Assembly (NCBI GenBank): GCA_016786845.1
Contig: JAEUVB010000012.1
Span: forward strand, 124,001 to 188,000
Reading direction: 5' to 3'
DNA from: Chitinophagaceae bacterium
GTDB lineage: Bacteria; Bacteroidota; Bacteroidia; Chitinophagales; Chitinophagaceae
Length of the DNA stretch: 64,000 nucleotides
Shown: one piece after another, positions 38,211-46,911 of the stretch
Layout: each line of letters starts with the position of its first letter
Position numbering within the stretch: position 1 is the stretch's first letter
The notes under the pieces: generated by a model
What the model saw: the letters and a program-made list of their open reading frames with translations, nothing else
The model's database searches: none
Told to the model about the DNA's origin: nothing
Program-made: the position numbers and the translations under genes

Positions 38211-39134
38211 TTAGTAAAGTTCATACCAGTTGAATTTACTTTTGACGATGGTTTGCTTTTCCTGATGAAGATGTTTACGAAAAGCAGAGGATACCGGAGT
38301 ATGCTTTTTACCCTTCAACCAAATTAAACTCCAGGTGGTTTTAATAGGCAAACCTTTCATCTTAATAATCTGCAGTTCTTTTTGCTGCAATTCATTTTTG
38401 ATACCAATCAAAGGCAATATGGAAAACCCCAAACCGGCCAAAACAGATTGCTTAACCGCTTCATTGGAGGTAAGTTCCAATTTCTTTGAAACCTGTATAT
38501 CATGCTTTTGAATATACTTCTCCATCAACTGACGAGTTCCGGATCCTTTCTCCCGAAAAATCAAAGGCATATCTTTCAAATGCCGAATAGAAAAAGGACC
38601 ATGCTCTTCCACACGTTGATTGTTACCGACCAAATACAATTTATTCTGTAGCAAATCAATCTTCTCCACGTCAAAAGTTTGGGGCAAAATAGAAACCAAG
38701 GCAAAATCCACTTCATTTTTCTCCAAACTTTCTATCACCCGGCTTTTATTCGTCACATCCATCATGAGCTCTATCCCCGGATGATTCATCATAAAATCGG
38801 AAAGAAAATACGGCATGATATATTTTCCGGTTGAAACTACGGACAATTTGAGCTTACCGGACAACTGACCTTTAAACGCCAGTATCTTATGATTGATCAG
38901 ATCTATTTCACTCAGGATGTGCTGAGCCGCCTCGGCAATTTCCTTTCCGAAATCTGTAATATAAATACGCCTGTTTAAGACTTCCGTGAGGGGTACATCA
39001 AACTGATTCTGAAAATTTCTAAGTTGTATCGATACCGCAGGTTGGGTCAGATGAAGGAGTTCTGCCGCCTTGGTAACACTCTGTGTTTCTGCGACTTTGA
39101 GAAATATTTGAAGTTGACTAAGGGTGTAATTCAT
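38211..39134 (-). CDS. LysR family transcriptional regulator
   Basis: A 307-residue regulator. The winged helix-turn-helix is at residues 1-60 (FLKVAETQSVTKAAELLHLT, then QPAVSIQLRNFQ), followed by a linker helix and a periplasmic-binding-like effector domain from about 90 (KLSVVSTGKYIMPYFLSDFM). The domain resembles CbbR/CysB-like members, but the ligand is unknown. It is divergent from the isocitrate dehydrogenase gene with about 83 bp between start codons, the classical arrangement for control of the neighbouring operon. The downstream sbtA bicarbonate transporter makes a carbon-related signal plausible. Confidence 0.9.
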   Translation of the reverse strand: MNYTLSQLQIFLKVAETQSVTKAAELLHLTQPAVSIQLRNFQNQFDVPLTEVLNRRIYITDFGKEIAEAAQHILSEIDLINHKILAFKGQLSGKLKLSVVSTGKYIMPYFLSDFMMNHPGIELMMDVTNKSRVIESLEKNEVDFALVSILPQTFDVEKIDLLQNKLYLVGNNQRVEEHGPFSIRHLKDMPLIFREKGSGTRQLMEKYIQKHDIQVSKKLELTSNEAVKQSVLAGLGFSILPLIGIKNELQQKELQIIKMKGLPIKTTWSLIWLKGKKHTPVSSAFRKHLHQEKQTIVKSKFNWYELY

Positions 39135-39191
39135 TAATTTATTTTATGCTTTGTATATCAAAGATAAATATTTATTATTTTATTTCCGCCT

Positions 39192-39199
39192 CATATTTG
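39192..39199 (+). promoter_or_regulatory. Near-match -7 box CATATTTG upstream of icd
   Basis: CATATTTG differs from TAnnTTTG at the first base and ends 18 bases before the chosen icd start at 39218. It lies in the 83-bp divergent region shared with the LysR gene. Confidence 0.35.
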
Positions 39200-39217
39200 C
39201 ACCACAATCAAAAAAAC

Positions 39218-40654
39218 ATGACAAAAATAACAATCGCAAAAGGAGACGGAATAGGCCCCGAAATCATGAAAGCCACCTTGGACATCATGATGGCCGCCGG
39301 CGCACAAATCACTTTGGATGAAATTGAAATCGGAGAAAAAGTTTATCTGGCAGGAAATACTTCGGGGATATCTCCTGAAGCCTGGCAAACGATCCGGGCC
39401 AACAAAATATTTCTGAAGGGCCCCATTACAACTCCCCAGGGCGGAGGATATAAAAGCCTGAATGTGACGACCCGTAAATCTCTTGGACTCTATGCCAACG
39501 TGAGACCTTGCCGCAGCCTTTCTCCCTATATCCATACCAAGCACCCTGATATGGACATCGTGATCATCCGTGAAAATGAAGAAGACCTTTATGCGGGTAT
39601 CGAACACCAGCAGACAGATGAAGTGATCCAATGCCTCAAATTGATCAGCCGGCCCGGCTGCGAAAAAATCGTTCGCTATGCCTTCGAATACGCCAAACAA
39701 TACGGACGCAAAAAGGTAAGCTGCTTTACGAAAGACAATATCATGAAACAGACGGACGGATTGTTTCATCAGGTGTTCAACGAAATTGCCGCCGAATATC
39801 CCAACATTGAAAATGATCACTGGATCATTGATATCGGTGCGGCTCGCATGGCCGACACTCCGGAAATATTTGATGTGATCGTGATGCCTAACCTTTACGG
39901 AGATATCCTTTCAGATGTAGCCGCACAAATTACAGGCTCAGTAGGCCTTGGCGGATCAGCCAATATAGGCGAAGAATGTGCTATGTTTGAAGCGATACAC
40001 GGTTCCGCTCCGCAAATCAGCGGTCAGCATATTGCAAACCCATCGGGCCTATTGCACGGAGCCATCATGATGCTCAACCATATCGGCCAAAACGAGGTGG
40101 CTGAGAAAATTCAAAATGCCTGGCTAAAGACCATCGAAGACGGCATTCACACGTTTGATATTTACAAAGAAGGCACAAGTACTCGACAAGTAAACACGGA
40201 AGAATTTACACTTGCAGTCATTGAAAACCTCGGTCAAAAACCAAGTAAGCTCCACCCGGTTACTTTCGACCATCATGCGGTTTTGAATTTGCCAAAATAT
40301 CAACGTAAAGCACCTCAAGACAAACAACTTGCAGGCGTGGATATTTTTGTACAATGGAATGGATCCGATCCAAATGAATTGGCCACGCTAATCAAGAAAA
40401 TAGAAAAGCCGGAATTGAAACTCTCCATGATTACCAATCGAGGTATTTTGGTATACCCTGATGGCTTTAAAGAAACCTTCTGCACGGACCATTGGCGATG
40501 TCGCTTCAAACCTCAGGACGGTAATACCATTCATAAAAATGATATTGTCCATCTGCTGTCAAGAGCTGTTGAAGAAAATATCGACTCGATCAAAACCGAA
40601 AACCTTTATACGTTTAATGGCAAAGCAGGATATTCTTTAGGACAGGGCCAATAA
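39218..40654 (+). CDS. icd: NADP-dependent isocitrate dehydrogenase (long, Thermus-like type)
   Basis: I place the start at 39218 (MTKITIAKGDGIGPEIM), giving 478 residues; an in-frame ATG at 39146 would add 24 residues that look like leader sequence. The beta-decarboxylating dehydrogenase core includes ITTPQGGGYKSLNVTTRKSL, NVRPCRS and the metal site MPNLYGDILSDVAAQ, then EAIHGSAP. The C-terminal extension of about 130 residues after VIENLG is a feature of the Thermus-type enzyme. The enzyme makes 2-oxoglutarate and NADPH in the TCA cycle. Confidence 0.92.
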   Translation: MTKITIAKGDGIGPEIMKATLDIMMAAGAQITLDEIEIGEKVYLAGNTSGISPEAWQTIRANKIFLKGPITTPQGGGYKSLNVTTRKSLGLYANVRPCRSLSPYIHTKHPDMDIVIIRENEEDLYAGIEHQQTDEVIQCLKLISRPGCEKIVRYAFEYAKQYGRKKVSCFTKDNIMKQTDGLFHQVFNEIAAEYPNIENDHWIIDIGAARMADTPEIFDVIVMPNLYGDILSDVAAQITGSVGLGGSANIGEECAMFEAIHGSAPQISGQHIANPSGLLHGAIMMLNHIGQNEVAEKIQNAWLKTIEDGIHTFDIYKEGTSTRQVNTEEFTLAVIENLGQKPSKLHPVTFDHHAVLNLPKYQRKAPQDKQLAGVDIFVQWNGSDPNELATLIKKIEKPELKLSMITNRGILVYPDGFKETFCTDHWRCRFKPQDGNTIHKNDIVHLLSRAVEENIDSIKTENLYTFNGKAGYSLGQGQ

Positions 40655-40698
40655 GCCCACTTCTGCAGCAAGCCAATTTCTAACACTAAAATAGTACC

Positions 40699-40881
40699 AT
40701 GCAAAAAAAGAATCTATTATTCTATATGGCCATCGTGTCACTCTGCGCCGGGTTGATTCTATCGATCAAAAGTCAGAATCCCCTCACCGAGAATTTATTT
40801 TCCGGACTCAGTATAATGATCGCGTTGTATATCCTTATGACCATTTCCCAACCCACCCTTAAAAAACAAACAAAATCATGA
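40699..40881 (+). CDS. Small two-helix membrane protein
   Basis: A 60-residue protein with two hydrophobic helices (about 7-24 and 34-50) and a basic tail. It begins 44 bp after icd and its stop overlaps the next start by 4 bp (ATGA), which supports expression. The family is not recognised. Confidence 0.6.
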   Translation: MQKKNLLFYMAIVSLCAGLILSIKSQNPLTENLFSGLSIMIALYILMTISQPTLKKQTKS

Positions 40882-41159
40882 ATCAAACATTTAACGTAAA
40901 ACTCATAAAAGGACATTTTCCTGCAGAAGAAGCGAAAGACATCCTGCAGCATATGTTCACTAAAAAAATACATTTCCATGAAATGAAGAATTTTAGCTCC
41001 AGAGAACGTTATGGTATCGATGATGCCACCTCCGTGAGAAGAATTCCTGAATTAATCCAAAGTCAAACAGAAATTGATGAGATTATCCAATTGGCTACCG
41101 ACTCCCAACAAGAAATGCTAATTGATGCAGTCATCACCATCCAATTGATCAAAAAATAA
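40878..41159 (+). CDS. Conserved-looking small cytosolic protein, unknown function
   Basis: A 93-residue soluble protein without signal peptide. The N-terminal half reads like a small alpha/beta domain (FPAEEAKDILQHMFTKKIHF) and the middle has NFSSRERYGIDDATSVRRI. It is coupled to the preceding membrane protein by a 4-bp overlap and lies 4 bp before the DUF6671 gene. Its size recalls the SbtB/PII-like regulators that go with SbtA, but I see no PII signature, so I do not assign it. Confidence 0.6.
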   Translation: MNQTFNVKLIKGHFPAEEAKDILQHMFTKKIHFHEMKNFSSRERYGIDDATSVRRIPELIQSQTEIDEIIQLATDSQQEMLIDAVITIQLIKK

Positions 41160-41163
41160 ACAC

Positions 41164-42003
41164 ATGTTCTTTGCCGGCAGAACCCTTTTGATAGCCACCA
41201 AGCACAAAAAAGAAACGGTAATCGCTCCTTTACTGGAAAAACATTTAGGTGTACAATGTATGGTAGACCCACATTTGGACACTGATCTGCTTGGAACCTT
41301 CACCGGCGAAGTAGAACGATTGGATGATCCACTCGAAACCGCCAGGCAAAAATGCCTTTTGGGTATGGAACGCACCGGATGTGATTTGGCCGTGGCCAGT
41401 GAAGGGTCCTTCGGCCCACATCCGACCATATTCTTTTCACATGCCGATGACGAGCTGTTAATCTTGATCGATAAGAAAAATGAAATTGAGATCATCGCTC
41501 GTTTTCTTACCACTGATACCAATTTCAATGCACTTGAAATCAGCACGAAAAAACAGCTGATCGATTTCGCCAAGGCAGTTCGGTTTCCCTCTCATGCGCT
41601 CATCTTTAAAAAATCAAAAAATGATTTTGACGGCATCGAAAAAGGCATCAACAGCTGGCGAAAATTAGATGAATTATACGACCGCTTCATGTCCTATGGC
41701 CCTTCGTTCTATGTTGAAACGGATATGCGTGCCATGCATAATCCGAGTCGAATGACTTTCATCGAAAAGGTGACCGAAAAACTAATCGCCAAAGCGAACG
41801 CCCTATGCCCCAGCTGTCAGATTCCCGGCTTTGGCATCACGGCCGTAAGAGACGGATTACCTTGTGAATTATGTCAAATGCCCACCCGATCCACCTTGAG
41901 TTATATCTATGAATGTAACAAATGCGGCTATACGCAAGAAGAAAAATACCCTCATCAAAAACAAGTGGAAGAACCCACATTTTGCGACCATTGCAATCCC
42001 TGA
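41164..42003 (+). CDS. DUF6671 family protein with zinc-ribbon-like tail
   Basis: A 279-residue protein whose opening (FFAGRTLLIATKHKKETVIAP) and later CDLAVASEGSFGPHP and FVETD-like segment VETDMRAMHNPSRM match what I know as DUF6671. The C-terminal 75 residues hold four CxxC pairs (CPSC, CELC, CNKC, CDHC), which suggests one or two zinc ribbons. Function is unknown. It sits in a tight same-strand series between the 93-residue protein and the Sua5 gene. Confidence 0.75.
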   Translation: MFFAGRTLLIATKHKKETVIAPLLEKHLGVQCMVDPHLDTDLLGTFTGEVERLDDPLETARQKCLLGMERTGCDLAVASEGSFGPHPTIFFSHADDELLILIDKKNEIEIIARFLTTDTNFNALEISTKKQLIDFAKAVRFPSHALIFKKSKNDFDGIEKGINSWRKLDELYDRFMSYGPSFYVETDMRAMHNPSRMTFIEKVTEKLIAKANALCPSCQIPGFGITAVRDGLPCELCQMPTRSTLSYIYECNKCGYTQEEKYPHQKQVEEPTFCDHCNP

Positions 42004-42008
42004 TTAGA

Positions 42009-42962
42009 ATGATTACACAAAATATAGAACAGGCGATCGAAGCCTTAAACAAAAATGAGATTGTAGCTATTCCTACAGAAACCGTTTATGGCCTTGCCGG
42101 AAATGCCTTTCAGGAAGTTGCGATTCAAAAAATATATAGTCTCAAAAAGAGGCCCTTTCACAATCCTCTGATTGTTCATATCTCATCCATCTATGACCTT
42201 TCTCTTGTAGCCAAAGATATTCCTGAAATAGCCCTCAAATTGGCTGAACATTTCTGGCCGGGCCCTCTGACCCTGGTCTTACCCAAAACGTCAAATATTC
42301 CGGATATCGTGACAGCCGGAAAAAATACGGTAGCCGTCCGTATCCCTCAACATCCAATGGCCCTGAAGTTATTAAGTCAACTCGACTATCCTTTAGCTGC
42401 GCCAAGCGCCAATCCATTTGGATCTATTAGCCCTACAAAAGCCTTGCATGTAGAGAAGTACTTCCATCAGCATCTGGATGTCATTCTGGATGGGGGTGAT
42501 TGTCATGCCGGTATTGAATCTACCATATTAGGATTTAAAAACAACCAAGTAATAGTTTACAGACAAGGCTCAATACCATTAGAAGAAATAGAAAAAATAA
42601 CCGGACCACTGATTTACAACACATTGAACAATGAAACGCCTGACGCACCGGGTATGCTCACAAAACACTATGCACCTTCGGCTGAAACCTACCTGACGAA
42701 TAATGTATCTGAAATGATGAAATTATTCCCCGATAAAAACATTGGTCTTCTTCTGTTTACTCAGAAAATTCAAGGACCAAATATTATCCACCGGGAAACG
42801 TTGTCATTAACTCAAAACCTCCGGGAAGCCGCAGCCAATTTATACGCAGCCCTGCACCGACTCGACCAATACCAACCGGATGTAATTATCGCGGAACGCT
42901 TACCGGACCAAGGTTTAGGAAAGGCAATCAATGATAAACTCACCCGAGCTGCAGCAAAATAA
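42009..42962 (+). CDS. L-threonylcarbamoyladenylate synthase (Sua5 type)
   Basis: The ATG at 42009 gives 317 residues; an upstream in-frame ATG would overlap the DUF6671 gene. The YrdC domain spans residues 1-185 with PTETVYGLAGNA, KKRPFHNPLIVHI and APSANPFGSISPTKA. The C-terminal Sua5 domain follows (PGMLTKHYAP), so this is the two-domain Sua5 form rather than the short TsaC. The enzyme makes threonylcarbamoyl-AMP for t6A37 modification of tRNAs that read ANN codons. It is 5 bp downstream of DUF6671. Confidence 0.92.
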   Translation: MITQNIEQAIEALNKNEIVAIPTETVYGLAGNAFQEVAIQKIYSLKKRPFHNPLIVHISSIYDLSLVAKDIPEIALKLAEHFWPGPLTLVLPKTSNIPDIVTAGKNTVAVRIPQHPMALKLLSQLDYPLAAPSANPFGSISPTKALHVEKYFHQHLDVILDGGDCHAGIESTILGFKNNQVIVYRQGSIPLEEIEKITGPLIYNTLNNETPDAPGMLTKHYAPSAETYLTNNVSEMMKLFPDKNIGLLLFTQKIQGPNIIHRETLSLTQNLREAAANLYAALHRLDQYQPDVIIAERLPDQGLGKAINDKLTRAAAK

Positions 42963-43001
42963 ATAAACTTCATCACCCTTAAATTCTCACTAAATATTGA
43001 T

Positions 43002-43964
43002 ATGAATTTTAACCTCCTCCTTGAAAATCTAAGCAACCCGGCGCTCTTGTTTTTTGTTTTGGGCATCATTGCAGTCTACATTAAAAGTGATCTCGAGATC
43101 CCCGCAAATTCCTCAAAATTCATTTCGATCTACTTATTGTTTTCCATAGGATTTAAAGGCGGCGCTGCGCTCTCCCATGAGGTGTTTAATTTTGAAATAC
43201 TCTGGTCCATCTTATTGGGCATCCTAATCTCTCTGATCATTCCAATTTACACTTTTTACATTCTGAAAAAGCGTTTGAATGTTTATGATTCCGGCGCGAT
43301 AGCCGCTTCATACGGATCTGTGAGTGCGGTCACTTTCGTTACCGCCATTTCTTATCTGGAATCCCAGCACCTGGGCTTTCATGGTTATATGGTGGCTATC
43401 ATGGCACTGATGGAATCTCCGGCCATCATCATCGGATTGGTACTGATCTCTTCATATCAACAAGAAGATTCCGGAAAAATAAAAAAATCCAATGCCATCA
43501 AGCACTCCCTCACTAATGGAAGTGTACTTTTAATACTCGGCAGTCTGGCTATAGGCTTTCTGGCCAGTGCCAAACAAGCGGAAGGCATTAAGCCCTTCAC
43601 CAATGACCTCTTCAAGGGATTCCTTTCTATATTCTTGCTCGATATGGGGATCAGCAGCGGTAAAAAATTAAAATCATTTTTTACCTTCGGATGGTTCCCT
43701 GCGCTCTTTGCCATCATCATCCCCTTGATCAACGGATGTATTTTTGCATGGGCAAGCTCCTTGGTCACACAGGATCCTTCCAACCGTTTCATATTTGCTA
43801 TACTTGCCGCCAGCGCCTCCTATATTGCAGTACCGGCTGCTATGAAATTGAATGTTCCTCAGGCAAATCCGGGATTATTTTTACCGATGACCCTGGCGAT
43901 TACATTCCCGGTAAATATTACCCTCGGTATGCCCTTATACTTTTATGTTGTTCAACATACCTAA
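43002..43964 (+). CDS. sbtA: Sodium-dependent bicarbonate transporter (SbtA-like)
   Basis: A 320-residue membrane protein with about ten helices in two inverted halves. Family-like parts include LLFSIGFKGGAALSHE in the first half and SIFLLDMGISSGKKLKS in the second, and the segment SYGSVSAVTFVTA. SbtA imports bicarbonate with sodium in cyanobacteria; in heterotrophs it probably feeds carboxylases. It follows sua5 by 39 bp and is the last gene of the series that starts with icd. No cyanobacterial-type sbtB is recognised next to it. Confidence 0.85.
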   Translation: MNFNLLLENLSNPALLFFVLGIIAVYIKSDLEIPANSSKFISIYLLFSIGFKGGAALSHEVFNFEILWSILLGILISLIIPIYTFYILKKRLNVYDSGAIAASYGSVSAVTFVTAISYLESQHLGFHGYMVAIMALMESPAIIIGLVLISSYQQEDSGKIKKSNAIKHSLTNGSVLLILGSLAIGFLASAKQAEGIKPFTNDLFKGFLSIFLLDMGISSGKKLKSFFTFGWFPALFAIIIPLINGCIFAWASSLVTQDPSNRFIFAILAASASYIAVPAAMKLNVPQANPGLFLPMTLAITFPVNITLGMPLYFYVVQHT

Positions 43965-44081
43965 ACAGACTGGTCATTGAGGACCATCTATTAGGATATA
44001 TACTTTGAACATATCCATGCAGATGGTATAATCTGTCGATAAATCATCCTGTTCAATTGCCCTATCCGTCGACAAATCATC

Positions 44082-44089
44082 TACATTTG
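44082..44089 (+). promoter_or_regulatory. -7 box TACATTTG upstream of the cystathionine enzyme gene
   Basis: An exact TAnnTTTG match ending 17 bases before the ATG at 44107. A direct repeat gtcga(t/c)aaatcatc lies just upstream (about 44036-44048 and 44069-44081). Confidence 0.5.
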
Positions 44090-44106
44090 CGCTCAGAAAA
44101 CAGATC

Positions 44107-45261
44107 ATGGAAAACAAAAACTACAAACTCGCTACCCAACTCATACATGCCGGCGTAGAACCCGACCCAACCACCGGTGCCATCATGACACCGATTTATC
44201 AGACTTCCACCTATGTACAGGAAGCGCCCGGTGTGCATAAGGGTTATGAATATGCCCGTACACAAAATCCAACCCGCACGGTACTGCAAAATGCACTGGC
44301 CGCCATCGAAAAAGGGAAACATGGACTGTCCTTCGGTTCCGGTCTTGCCGCAACCGATGCGGTCATGAAAATATTGAATCCCGGCGATGAAGTCATTTCA
44401 ACCAATGATCTTTACGGCGGTACGTATCGCATCTTTACCAAAGTATTCGCACGTTATGGACTCAAGTTTCATTTTACGGGCATGGCCGATGCATCGGCCA
44501 TCGAACCCCTGATCAATGCGCAAACCAAAATGATTTGGGTAGAGACCCCCACCAATCCTTTATTGAATATTATAGACATCGAAGCCTGTGCGGCAATCGC
44601 CCGAAAACATAACTTATTGTTGGTCGTCGATAATACATTTGCTTCACCTTATTTGCAAAACCCTCTTGACCTGGGTGCCGACATCGTCCTGCATTCAGCC
44701 ACAAAATACCTGGGCGGACATTCCGATGTGGTCCATGGCGCACTCATTGTGAAAGATGATGAATTACATGAGCAATTGAAATTTATCCAGAACTCCTGTG
44801 GCGCCGTTCCCGGTCCGCACGATTGCTGGCTGGTACTGCGCGGCATCAAAACCCTGCATGTACGTATGCAACGACATTGCGAAAACGGAGAAAAGATCGC
44901 GCATTACTTGCGTCAACATCCTAAGGTAGACAAAGTCTATTGGGTAGGTTTTGAAGATCATCCGAATCATGCCATTGCTAAAAAACAAATGCGCGGCTTC
45001 GGGGGTATGATTTCCTTCACGTTGAAAGATGATAGCCTGGAAGCAGCCAACCGTGTCCTTAGCGGTACGCATCTATTCTCTTTAGCCGAATCTTTGGGTG
45101 GCGTGGAAAGTCTGATCGGACATCCTGCCTCTATGACCCATGGTTCTATTCCGCGTGAGGAACGCATCAAAAATGGCTTGGCGGATTCTTTGATTCGACT
45201 GAGCGTGGGAATAGAGGATGTGGATGATCTGATAGAGGATCTGGCACAAGCGATTGGATAA
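44107..45261 (+). CDS. Cystathionine gamma-synthase or gamma-lyase (trans-sulfuration PLP enzyme)
   Basis: A 384-residue Cys/Met metabolism PLP enzyme. The PLP lysine is K200 in LHSATKYLGGHSDVVHG. Other conserved parts are YEYARTQNPTR, the phosphate-binding SFGSGLAATDAV, and the C-terminal LAESLGGVESLIGHPASMTH. Sequence alone does not separate synthase (MetB) from lyase (MetC/CTH-like), so no symbol is given. The gene has its own promoter box and is followed by a dispersed 19-bp word right at its stop. Confidence 0.92.
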   Translation: MENKNYKLATQLIHAGVEPDPTTGAIMTPIYQTSTYVQEAPGVHKGYEYARTQNPTRTVLQNALAAIEKGKHGLSFGSGLAATDAVMKILNPGDEVISTNDLYGGTYRIFTKVFARYGLKFHFTGMADASAIEPLINAQTKMIWVETPTNPLLNIIDIEACAAIARKHNLLLVVDNTFASPYLQNPLDLGADIVLHSATKYLGGHSDVVHGALIVKDDELHEQLKFIQNSCGAVPGPHDCWLVLRGIKTLHVRMQRHCENGEKIAHYLRQHPKVDKVYWVGFEDHPNHAIAKKQMRGFGGMISFTLKDDSLEAANRVLSGTHLFSLAESLGGVESLIGHPASMTHGSIPREERIKNGLADSLIRLSVGIEDVDDLIEDLAQAIG

Positions 45262-45279
45262 GTTTTTAGTGCTTAGTTT
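45261..45279. repeat. 19-bp dispersed word (copy 1), at a gene end
   Basis: agtttttagtgcttagttt begins on the last base of the cystathionine enzyme stop codon. The exact reverse complement occurs at 60604-60622, 8 bp after the cdsA stop. Degenerate copies follow directly (tttttagtgtttag). Confidence 0.7.
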
Positions 45280-45299
45280 TTAGTGTTTAGTTTTACACC

Positions 45300-46064
45300 A
45301 TGACATCCAAAAAGGCTAAACTCAAATCCCAATTGGATGAATTGGCAGACCGATACAATCATCCCAACTTTATCGTAAAAGATCCGATATCTATTCCACA
45401 TCGGTATAGCCGTCAACAAGATATTGAAATCGCCGGATTCTTTGCAGCTACCCTGGCCTGGGGTAATCGGACGAGTATCATACAAAGTACCCACCGCATT
45501 CTCGAAGCCATGGATCATGCACCTTATGATTTTCTTTTACATCATGAGGAGCCGGACCTGAAACGATTTCTGCATTTGAAACACCGCACTTTTAATGCCA
45601 CCGATCTGCTGTATTTCATTCTTCGACTCAAGCTTCATTATCAACAATATGATAGTCTGGAATCTGCCTTCCTGCTCGGCCAAACAAATTCGACCTGCGA
45701 CAGGCTTATCGCCTTTCATGATTACTTTTTTGAGATCGAACATCCTCATCGAACGCGCAAACATGTATCCACACCGATCCGGCAATCAGCCTGCAAGCGA
45801 TTAAATATGTACCTACGATGGATGGTGAGAAACGATAATCGAGGCGTTGACTTCGGCATCTGGAAAAATATAAAAGCAGCCGATTTGATTTGCCCGCTGG
45901 ATGTTCATTCCGGACGAGTAGCACTATCCTTCGGACTCATTTCGGAAAACAAAGCCAATTGGAAAACGGCCGAATCCCTCACTGATGCACTACGAAAATT
46001 CGATCCGATGGACCCTGTGAAATATGATTTTGCGCTGTTTGGATTTGGCGTTAACTTAATGTAA
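45300..46064 (+). CDS. TIGR02757 family protein (DUF2400)
   Basis: A 254-residue protein matching the family that includes TIGR02757. Recognisable segments are DPISIPHRYSRQQDIEIAGF, AATLAWGNRTSII and CKRLNMYLRWMVRNDNRGVD, the last one with a helix-hairpin-helix flavour followed by LICPLDVHSGRV and the ending DPMDPVKYDFALFGFGV. Its fold appears related to DNA-glycosylase-like helix-hairpin-helix proteins, but its role is unknown. The stop overlaps the start of a short direct repeat. Confidence 0.85.
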   Translation: MTSKKAKLKSQLDELADRYNHPNFIVKDPISIPHRYSRQQDIEIAGFFAATLAWGNRTSIIQSTHRILEAMDHAPYDFLLHHEEPDLKRFLHLKHRTFNATDLLYFILRLKLHYQQYDSLESAFLLGQTNSTCDRLIAFHDYFFEIEHPHRTRKHVSTPIRQSACKRLNMYLRWMVRNDNRGVDFGIWKNIKAADLICPLDVHSGRVALSFGLISENKANWKTAESLTDALRKFDPMDPVKYDFALFGFGVNLM

Positions 46065-46091
46065 TGCTTAATGTTGAATGCTTAATGTTGA
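46064..46091. repeat. Two tandem 14-bp words in the TIGR02757-plsY intergenic region
   Basis: atgcttaatgttga occurs twice without a gap (46064-46077 and 46078-46091). A second short repeat, acttagt, occurs three times near 46189-46205. Similar words in the opposite direction occur near 58505-58540. Confidence 0.6.
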
Positions 46092-46209
46092 ATATGGGCA
46101 TGGTATGAATAAAGTGAATTTCTTCGTAGACTTTATAGAATAAGAACCGAAATTCTAATCCATTCAACCGCCTACTTGGTACTGAATACTTAGTACTTAG
46201 TACTTGAGA

Positions 46210-46836
46210 CTAATCCTTCTTCCCAAACAAGGGCACCTTACTCTCATTCCCGCTCAACAAACGATTGATGTTCTTATGGTGGGTGAGGACAACCAATATG
46301 GCAGTGGCCAAGGCGAATATTCTGTACATGATTTCCGGTTCACGGAAGATGAAGAAGATGAGGATTGGAAAGACGATACTGGCTGTAATCGAACTTAGTG
46401 ATACATAGCGCGTCAGGAAAAGCATGGAGACGAAAACACCGATGAGGCAAACCGCCACCAAAGGTTGTATCGCCAAAATCATTCCAAACAATGTCGCAAT
46501 GCCTTTACCCCCTTTGAAGTTGGCCCAAATCGGGAAAATATGTCCAACCACCGCCAGTATACCCAGGATCACCTGAAAATTGGTAAGGGCGATATTGTCC
46601 ATTTGATAACGTGGAATGAGGTAAGCTAAATCGACGGCCAAAAACCCTTTCATCATATCGACCACAAACACAAAACTTCCCGCTTTTGAACCCAGCACCC
46701 TGAAGGTATTGGTGGCCCCTGCATTACCGCTGCCATAATTACGGATATCGATGTCGAAGAAGTATTTACTGACCCAAACAGCTGTAGGAATCGATCCAAT
46801 CAGGTAGGCCAGTATCACAAGTATGATTTCGTACAT
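46210..46836 (-). CDS. plsY: Glycerol-3-phosphate acyltransferase PlsY
   Basis: A 208-residue membrane enzyme that transfers the acyl group from acyl-phosphate to glycerol-3-phosphate, the first step of phospholipid synthesis. The three signatures are visible: the N-terminal YLIGSIPTAVWVSK, GSGNAGATNTFRVLG, and FKGGKGIATLFG. Five transmembrane helices are predicted. The tail (PLFGKKD) is short and basic. It is convergent with TIGR02757 and transcribed in the same direction as prmA but separated from it by the plsY promoter region. Confidence 0.95.
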   Translation of the reverse strand: MYEIILVILAYLIGSIPTAVWVSKYFFDIDIRNYGSGNAGATNTFRVLGSKAGSFVFVVDMMKGFLAVDLAYLIPRYQMDNIALTNFQVILGILAVVGHIFPIWANFKGGKGIATLFGMILAIQPLVAVCLIGVFVSMLFLTRYVSLSSITASIVFPILIFFIFREPEIMYRIFALATAILVVLTHHKNINRLLSGNESKVPLFGKKD

Positions 46837-46911
46837 GAATTTTAGGTTAAGTTTAAGTACAGGAAAGCGAAGATAAACGTTGAAACTTGTAAATGCAAGT
46901 CTTATATTATC

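Noticed and set aside
39191..39820. 209-residue minus-strand open frame inside icd
   Set aside because: Antisense of the strongly conserved icd sequence; no motif in the predicted protein.
43965..44106. Possible riboswitch upstream of the cystathionine enzyme gene
   Set aside because: I saw only a short direct repeat and a promoter box; no SAM-riboswitch-like stems could be recognised, and the leader after the box is only about 12 bases.
46204..46398. Plus-strand open frame at the end of plsY
   Set aside because: Antisense of plsY with an artificial acidic tail.
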